This document shows positions 11,482 through 15,052 of a stretch of DNA of 15,052 nt, piece by piece (the first letter of the stretch is position 1; each line of letters opens with the position of its first letter). Source of the stretch: Minisyncoccota bacterium (lineage in GTDB: Bacteria > Patescibacteriota > Minisyncoccia > Minisyncoccales > Minisyncoccaceae); contig JAQVLF010000007.1 in assembly GCA_028704295.1 (NCBI GenBank), positions 5,105 through 20,156 on the forward strand. The letters are read 5' to 3'. The notes beneath the pieces were generated by a model. It was not told the origin of the DNA. It did no database searches and was given only the letters and a program-made list of their open reading frames with translations. The position numbers and the translations under genes were made by a program.

Positions 11482-13254
11482 CTACATGTTTTGCCTCTTT
11501 TTAATTTCTTCTGGATTAGTTGTAATAATCTGATCTTCTGTGTATGAAGCAACCACCCTAATTGCTACGTGCTTTTGTCCTGCAAAAAAGATGCCTTCTC
11601 CTACTGGAACTTCGAGTAAAAGCATTTTTTCTTGATCTGTTAACATAAAAGTATCTCGAATCAAATCAATTCCAGCAGGGCTCTGTTTTAATAATAATTG
11701 AATAGAGGAGTTTGTAATAATAGGTTTTCCATAGTTTGATTTCATAAAGTCTGAAACATCTTGAGTAATTGTTGTGACGCCAAGCCAATACTTTCTTCCT
11801 CTCTTGCATAATCCGAATAGAAATGATGCACCATCTTCATTCTGCATCATCCACCAAGCCTCATCAATAATTAAGATTCTTTTCTTTAATGTAGACCTTA
11901 CAGTATTCCAAATGTATCGCATAATAATGAACATGGCAATTGGACGAAGTTCATCCTCAATATCCCTTATCCCAAAGACTATAAGGTTGTTTCCTGTATT
12001 AACGTTTGATTTATTATTGAAAAACTGTGAAAAAGTTCCTTTTGTAAACTTCCTTAATTTTTCAGTTAACATTTCAGCTCCTTCCATTCCCTCAAGCACA
12101 GATTCCAAATCTGACAAAACTGGAACATTATCTTTCCATGTGCTTGGATCTGATTCAACTGTAATATCTCTTGCTGCATAAGTCTCAGACAAGGCTCTAT
12201 CCATAATTGCATCTTCCTCAGGCGAGAGCCCATTTAGCATCACTCTCATTAATCCTACAAGGTTAATGATGTTAGACCTTAAAATGTCTTCTGGATCTTC
12301 TCCCTCTTTAACATCAGGCAAATCAAATGGATTGATATGGCTATCTGATCCTAATGAAATATTATAGAAAGAGCCTCCCGTAGCTTCTGCCAAAGTCTTA
12401 TACTCATTTTCAGGATCAACAATAATACAGTCTATTCCAATCATAAGAGATCTTAATACTTCTAATTTAACAGCATAAGATTTACCCGAACCAGATTTAG
12501 CAAAGATAACCATGTTTGCGTTTTCTAAGCTAAACCTATCAAAAAGTACAAGAGAATTATTGTGCTTGTTAATTCCAAAAAGTATTCCGTCATTGCTGCT
12601 TAAGTCAAACGATATAAAAGGGAATATGCTAGATAATGGAGATGTGTTCATTGTTGTATGAATATCTAAATTATCTGTTCCATATGGCATTGTTGATAAA
12701 AGCCCTTCTTTCTGCTGATATAGTGCAGGCTTAATATATATTAATCTTGATTCTAAAATAGATCTTAAAGTTGTTTCTATTTGAATCAATTCTTTTTTAT
12801 CTCTTGCATAAACAGTAATGTATAATCCAAATTTAAACATCTTTTCCTGCGCAGTCTGCAAACTTCCTCTTAACTCTTCCAAGTCATGAAAAGCGGTTTC
12901 TAAAGCTGGGTCTGATATGAGACCTTTTTCATCTCTTTCGCTTAATTCTGCTTGCACCTCTGTTACTTTCTGCCTTAACTTCTTTAAAACAGTTTCAGTT
13001 TCAATTGGATGCAAGAAAAAAGAAACGTCTAAAGGTATATCTAAATTAATAATTGGAGACAACCATCCTGTATTTATATACCTAGGGTAAGAAAAGATAA
13101 AATATGTTTTAGTTAAAACTTCCCCAATTTCAGCATCGCTTGGATTAATCTTGATTGAAGCAGGAGCAATAATGTCTTTCTCATCCATTAATTCTTCTGA
13201 AAAAAGCTTCTGCTTTGCTTCTTCTTTTGTATTTTTGTTATTAAATATTCCCAT
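11482..13254 (-). CDS. virB4: VirB4/TraC-type conjugation/T4SS ATPase
   Basis: A 590-residue hexameric-type ATPase that powers type IV secretion or conjugative pili. Residues 85-140 are a probable helical/coiled insertion. Walker A is AKSGSGKS (252-259), followed by DCIIVDPENEY (275-285), the VirB4-type 'hydrophobic-DPxxEY' motif. Walker B is ILIIDEAWWMM (460-470), followed by RKYWLGVTTITQDVSDFM and a conserved late segment QLLLKQSP. The start is ATG 13254, 2 nt after the TraC-N-like stop; a longer frame back to 13329 would overlap that gene by 73 nt and adds a non-conserved lead. There is no SD. It is the last gene of a three-gene unit and is typical of the VirB4 homologs found in CPR genomes. 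Confidence 0.93.
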   Translation of the reverse strand: MGIFNNKNTKEEAKQKLFSEELMDEKDIIAPASIKINPSDAEIGEVLTKTYFIFSYPRYINTGWLSPIINLDIPLDVSFFLHPIETETVLKKLRQKVTEVQAELSERDEKGLISDPALETAFHDLEELRGSLQTAQEKMFKFGLYITVYARDKKELIQIETTLRSILESRLIYIKPALYQQKEGLLSTMPYGTDNLDIHTTMNTSPLSSIFPFISFDLSSNDGILFGINKHNNSLVLFDRFSLENANMVIFAKSGSGKSYAVKLEVLRSLMIGIDCIIVDPENEYKTLAEATGGSFYNISLGSDSHINPFDLPDVKEGEDPEDILRSNIINLVGLMRVMLNGLSPEEDAIMDRALSETYAARDITVESDPSTWKDNVPVLSDLESVLEGMEGAEMLTEKLRKFTKGTFSQFFNNKSNVNTGNNLIVFGIRDIEDELRPIAMFIIMRYIWNTVRSTLKKRILIIDEAWWMMQNEDGASFLFGLCKRGRKYWLGVTTITQDVSDFMKSNYGKPIITNSSIQLLLKQSPAGIDLIRDTFMLTDQEKMLLLEVPVGEGIFFAGQKHVAIRVVASYTEDQIITTNPEEIKKRQNM

Positions 13255-13256
13255 TT

Positions 13257-13895
13257 TTATATTGTTAATTCTGGTGGAAGTTCTGGATAATATCCATATT
13301 CTGCTTCCTGCAAATGATGATCTGCCCACAAAAGTTCAATAATTTCAGCAGTATTAAGTGGAGCTGATTTAAGTCCGCAACGTCTCAATCCTAAAGCAAT
13401 ATACTCCATTCTTTGATATAATTGGTATTTAGCTGCTTGAAACTTTTGTTCTGTTAATTGATCTTTGTTTGAATTTGGATCAGGTATAAAGCTTGTCAAT
13501 TCTGTCAAAGGGAAATATGGAACTATTACATAAAAGCTTTTGGTCATAATTGATCCTCCGCCAATTATTTCTTCTATAAACCTAATGTATTCGCTTGTCT
13601 GCATTTTCAAAAGATCATTTGACTGCTGTTTTTCCATCGTTTTTAATTTTTCAACATACCCTGTCATGTTAATTCTTCGTGATTCAACTAAAATCTGCAC
13701 TTGAAAATCAAGTGAATTTAAAAAGTTCTGAAATTGATAAATAATGGCTGTTTGTTCTTCTGCTGATTTTAAGCCAAAGTTAAGAGAAGAAATGACAAGT
13801 ATTCCTCTTAAAGATTGGTTTTTCAAGATGATTATTCCTTCTTTAATCTTTTCTACTGGTATGAAGTTTTGTGTCGGAATTTTGTTTGTTGCCAT
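13257..13895 (-). CDS. TraC-N-like / VirB4-partner protein
   Basis: A 212-residue protein resembling the N-terminal module of TraC/VirB4-type proteins (segments FIPVEKIKEGIIILKNQSLRGILVI, NFLNSLDFQVQILVESRRI, then KSFYVIVPYF). It has no Walker motif and no membrane helix; a charged helical region lies at about 80-105. It ends with an acidic/proline-rich tail (EYGYYPELPPELTI). In Patescibacteria and some Firmicutes this gene sits between prgI and virB4, as here, with gaps of 2 nt on both sides, so the proteins are probably made together. I infer a cytoplasmic T4SS platform role from this order. Confidence 0.78.
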   Translation of the reverse strand: MATNKIPTQNFIPVEKIKEGIIILKNQSLRGILVISSLNFGLKSAEEQTAIIYQFQNFLNSLDFQVQILVESRRINMTGYVEKLKTMEKQQSNDLLKMQTSEYIRFIEEIIGGGSIMTKSFYVIVPYFPLTELTSFIPDPNSNKDQLTEQKFQAAKYQLYQRMEYIALGLRRCGLKSAPLNTAEIIELLWADHHLQEAEYGYYPELPPELTI

Positions 13896-13897
13896 TT

Positions 13898-14320
13898 CTA
13901 TGAAAAATCTATTTTATTTCTAAGATCATTTAATTTTCCTTTTCTTATAACCAACCCCTTCAATCTATTCTCTCTTTCTTCTTTTTCTAAATCAATCGGT
14001 GTTTTTAATTCTGTTTTAAGAAAAACAGGAGCTTCTTTTCTTTGCCATAAGTATAATTTGGGCATGATTGAAAAATTTGCAAAATGTCCCATCATTTGCA
14101 TAAAAGGTCTTCCGTCTATTTTTAAAAATGCCATTGCAATTGCTCCTCCTGTTATTATACCTGATAGAACAAGAAAAAGAAACATATTATTTTCTCCAAA
14201 AGAAAAATACATAGTAAAGATTACTCCTCCTGAAATACCAACAATCATAGCTTGCTTTAAAGTTAAAGGCCCTGCTATTTTGCTTTCTTCTTCAATAAAT
14301 TGTGGGATCCTATATTGCAT
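13898..14320 (-). CDS. prgI: PrgI family membrane protein
   Basis: A 140-residue PrgI-type inner-membrane component of Gram-positive-like T4SS. The N-terminal signature YRIPQFIEEESKIAGPLTLKQ is followed by two membrane helices (about 24-42 and 45-66) and a basic cytoplasmic tail (KTPIDLEKEERENRLKGL). Length is usual for the family. ATG at 14320 is supported by the promoter TTGTAA-17-TATAAT (14356-14328), whose predicted start is only about 1-2 nt upstream, so the message appears leaderless. It is the first gene of the prgI-TraC-N-virB4 unit. Confidence 0.88.
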   Translation of the reverse strand: MQYRIPQFIEEESKIAGPLTLKQAMIVGISGGVIFTMYFSFGENNMFLFLVLSGIITGGAIAMAFLKIDGRPFMQMMGHFANFSIMPKLYLWQRKEAPVFLKTELKTPIDLEKEERENRLKGLVIRKGKLNDLRNKIDFS

Positions 14321-14327
14321 TGATTAT

Positions 14328-14356
14328 ATTATAGAATATTAAAAAAAGGTTTACAA
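14328..14356 (-). promoter_or_regulatory. Promoter of the prgI-virB4 operon
   Basis: On the minus strand, TTGTAA (14356-14351), exactly 17 nt, then TATAAT (14333-14328); a second TATAAT overlaps at 14328-14323. The ATG of prgI is at 14320, so the transcript starts almost at the start codon. Confidence 0.7.
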
Positions 14357-14497
14357 TATCCTTTTAAGATAATAATTCCTGCTGCCGAAAATCCTAATAT
14401 GCAAATAATCTGATATTGCTGAAGCAAAACAACTATTAGACACATCTTTTAGTTTTTCCTCGATTAAAGAATTTAAGCGAAATCTTTGTCCGCACAC
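14351..14497 (-). pseudogene. Possible short or frameshifted ORF between S66 and prgI genes
   Basis: A 48-codon frame (GTG at 14497 to TAA at 14351) contains a protein-like stretch (NSLIEEKLKDVSNSCFAS... then RNYYLKRIL). Just upstream another frame reads KEQKAKQLNELCADKDF before a stop at about 14474. One added base near 14480 would join the two into a single frame of about 60 residues. This could be a decayed small gene or chance. It ends inside the prgI -35 element. Confidence 0.2.
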
Positions 14498-14527
14498 AAT
14501 TCATTTAACTGTTTTGCCTTTTGCTCT

Positions 14528-15052
14528 TTATAAAACAGGATTCTCTATTATTTTAAACTCATTATTTTTAGTGTTTATCTTCAAATCGACTCCTATTGGA
14601 AAAGTATAAAAATTAGAAATATTATGTCCGAAGCAAGAAACTTGAATAATTGGAAAATTGTATTCTCTAGTTAGATCTAAAACAATATCCTCTATAGGAC
14701 GATTATCTTCTTTATGTTTTTTGTCTGCACAATCCGCCAATTTTCCGATAACCATTGCAGAAATATTTTTTAAATTTTGAGATAGTTTAAATTGATTTAA
14801 TTTTTGATCTAAAGAAGCAGGACATTCTCCTATTTCTTCCCAAAACCAAATTTTTTTATTATAATTCGGAGAATATTTTGTTCCCAAAAGAGAATTACTC
14901 AAATGAATATTTCCCCCAATCAATTTTCCTTTGGCCTCTCCACTTTTTATAACTTTCATATCATTAGGCAATAAATATTCTTTTTTCTTTCCTTCTAATA
15001 TGTCAAATAGAAACATTTTGGATGCTTTATTTATTTTTTTAAAATCAGAGAG
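14528..15052 (-). CDS. Peptidase S66 family (LD-carboxypeptidase/MccF-like), 3' part
   Basis: A C-terminal fragment of a serine peptidase of family S66; the reading frame stays open to the window edge (SDFKKINKASK precedes the ATG at 15016), so this ATG is internal and the N-terminal half, with the nucleophilic serine, lies outside. Visible here are the family segments GKLIGGNIHLSNSLLGTKYSP, the catalytic-glutamate region IWFWEEIGE (E60/E61 counted from the 15016 ATG), and the catalytic histidine in QVSCFGHNISNF (H131) followed by FPIGVDLKI. MccF-type members release peptides such as microcin C; LD-carboxypeptidases trim murein tetrapeptides. Which applies cannot be told from this half. Confidence 0.82.
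   Translation of the reverse strand, partial: LSDFKKINKASKMFLFDILEGKKKEYLLPNDMKVIKSGEAKGKLIGGNIHLSNSLLGTKYSPNYNKKIWFWEEIGECPASLDQKLNQFKLSQNLKNISAMVIGKLADCADKKHKEDNRPIEDIVLDLTREYNFPIIQVSCFGHNISNFYTFPIGVDLKINTKNNEFKIIENPVL

Noticed and set aside
13255..13329. N-terminal extension of the VirB4 frame
   Set aside because: It overlaps the upstream gene by 73 nt. The 25 added residues are Arg/Ser-rich and not VirB4-like; ATG 13254 fits the tight operon spacing.
13815..14342. 175-residue plus-strand frame opposite prgI and the TraC-N-like gene
   Set aside because: It is the antisense of two recognised genes; no promoter, no SD and no family features.
1..15052. CRISPR array, tRNA, rRNA or insertion sequence
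   Set aside because: No regularly spaced direct repeats, no cloverleaf with GGTTCRA-like arm, no rRNA segments, and no transposase frame or terminal inverted repeats were seen.
1..15052. UGA recoding as in Gracilibacteria/SR1
   Set aside because: The sigma, NYN and AAA_14 genes end at TGA at expected family lengths, with no in-frame TGA inside conserved domains.

Overview
The window is an AT-rich bacterial chromosome segment built around a replication origin. It carries dnaA-dnaN on the minus strand and, divergent from it, rpmH-rnpA-yidC-khpB on the plus strand, with DnaA-box-like repeats between them. Several things point to a Candidate Phyla Radiation (Patescibacteria, probably Parcubacteria-like) genome: short compact proteins, a PrgI/VirB4 cassette, a NYN-domain gene where recF often sits, and few Shine-Dalgarno (SD) sequences. 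This is inference from gene content; no rRNA is present to confirm it. TGA terminates several genes, so UGA recoding (as in Gracilibacteria/SR1) is not indicated.

Layout. 1-1350: a small repeat protein of variant-leucine-rich-repeat type (+) and a three-helix membrane protein (-), each with its own promoter, SD and terminator. 1358-3284 (-): a stress-type operon of ECF sigma factor, one-TM regulator-like protein and SIMPL-domain protein, preceded by a possible 23-residue hydrophobic microprotein. 3422-6616 (-): dnaA, dnaN and a NYN-domain nuclease-like gene. 6617-6850: oriC/regulatory region. 6841-7370 (+): an unusual glycine/serine-rich basic microprotein with a perfect SD but no well-placed standard start codon, then a 116-residue protein of unknown function. 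7504-9158 (+): rpmH, rnpA, yidC, khpB, ending at a strong terminator. 9346-11285 (-): accessory genes, namely an ASCH-domain protein and an AAA_14/DUF4143 ATPase whose promoter carries two tandem 28-29 bp inverted repeats. 11375-11447 (+): a candidate short structured RNA with its own extended -10 promoter and U-tract terminator. 11482-14320 (-): PrgI, TraC-N-like and VirB4 ATPase, the core of a type IV secretion/conjugation-like apparatus. 14528-15052 (-): the C-terminal part of a peptidase S66 (LD-carboxypeptidase/MccF family) that runs off the window.

How the parts work together. The centre is a standard replication, ribosome and membrane-biogenesis block: DnaA initiates, DnaN clamps, L34 and RnpA serve the ribosome and tRNA processing, and YidC and KhpB serve membrane insertion and RNA binding. 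A recurring feature is promoters whose -10 hexamer lies about 7-10 nt from an ATG that has no SD (prgI, the ASCH gene, the 23-residue ORF), which suggests leaderless transcripts. The most unusual items are the glycine-rich origin-proximal microprotein, the tandem operator-like repeats at the AAA_14 gene, and the orphan mini-transcript at 11390-11447.
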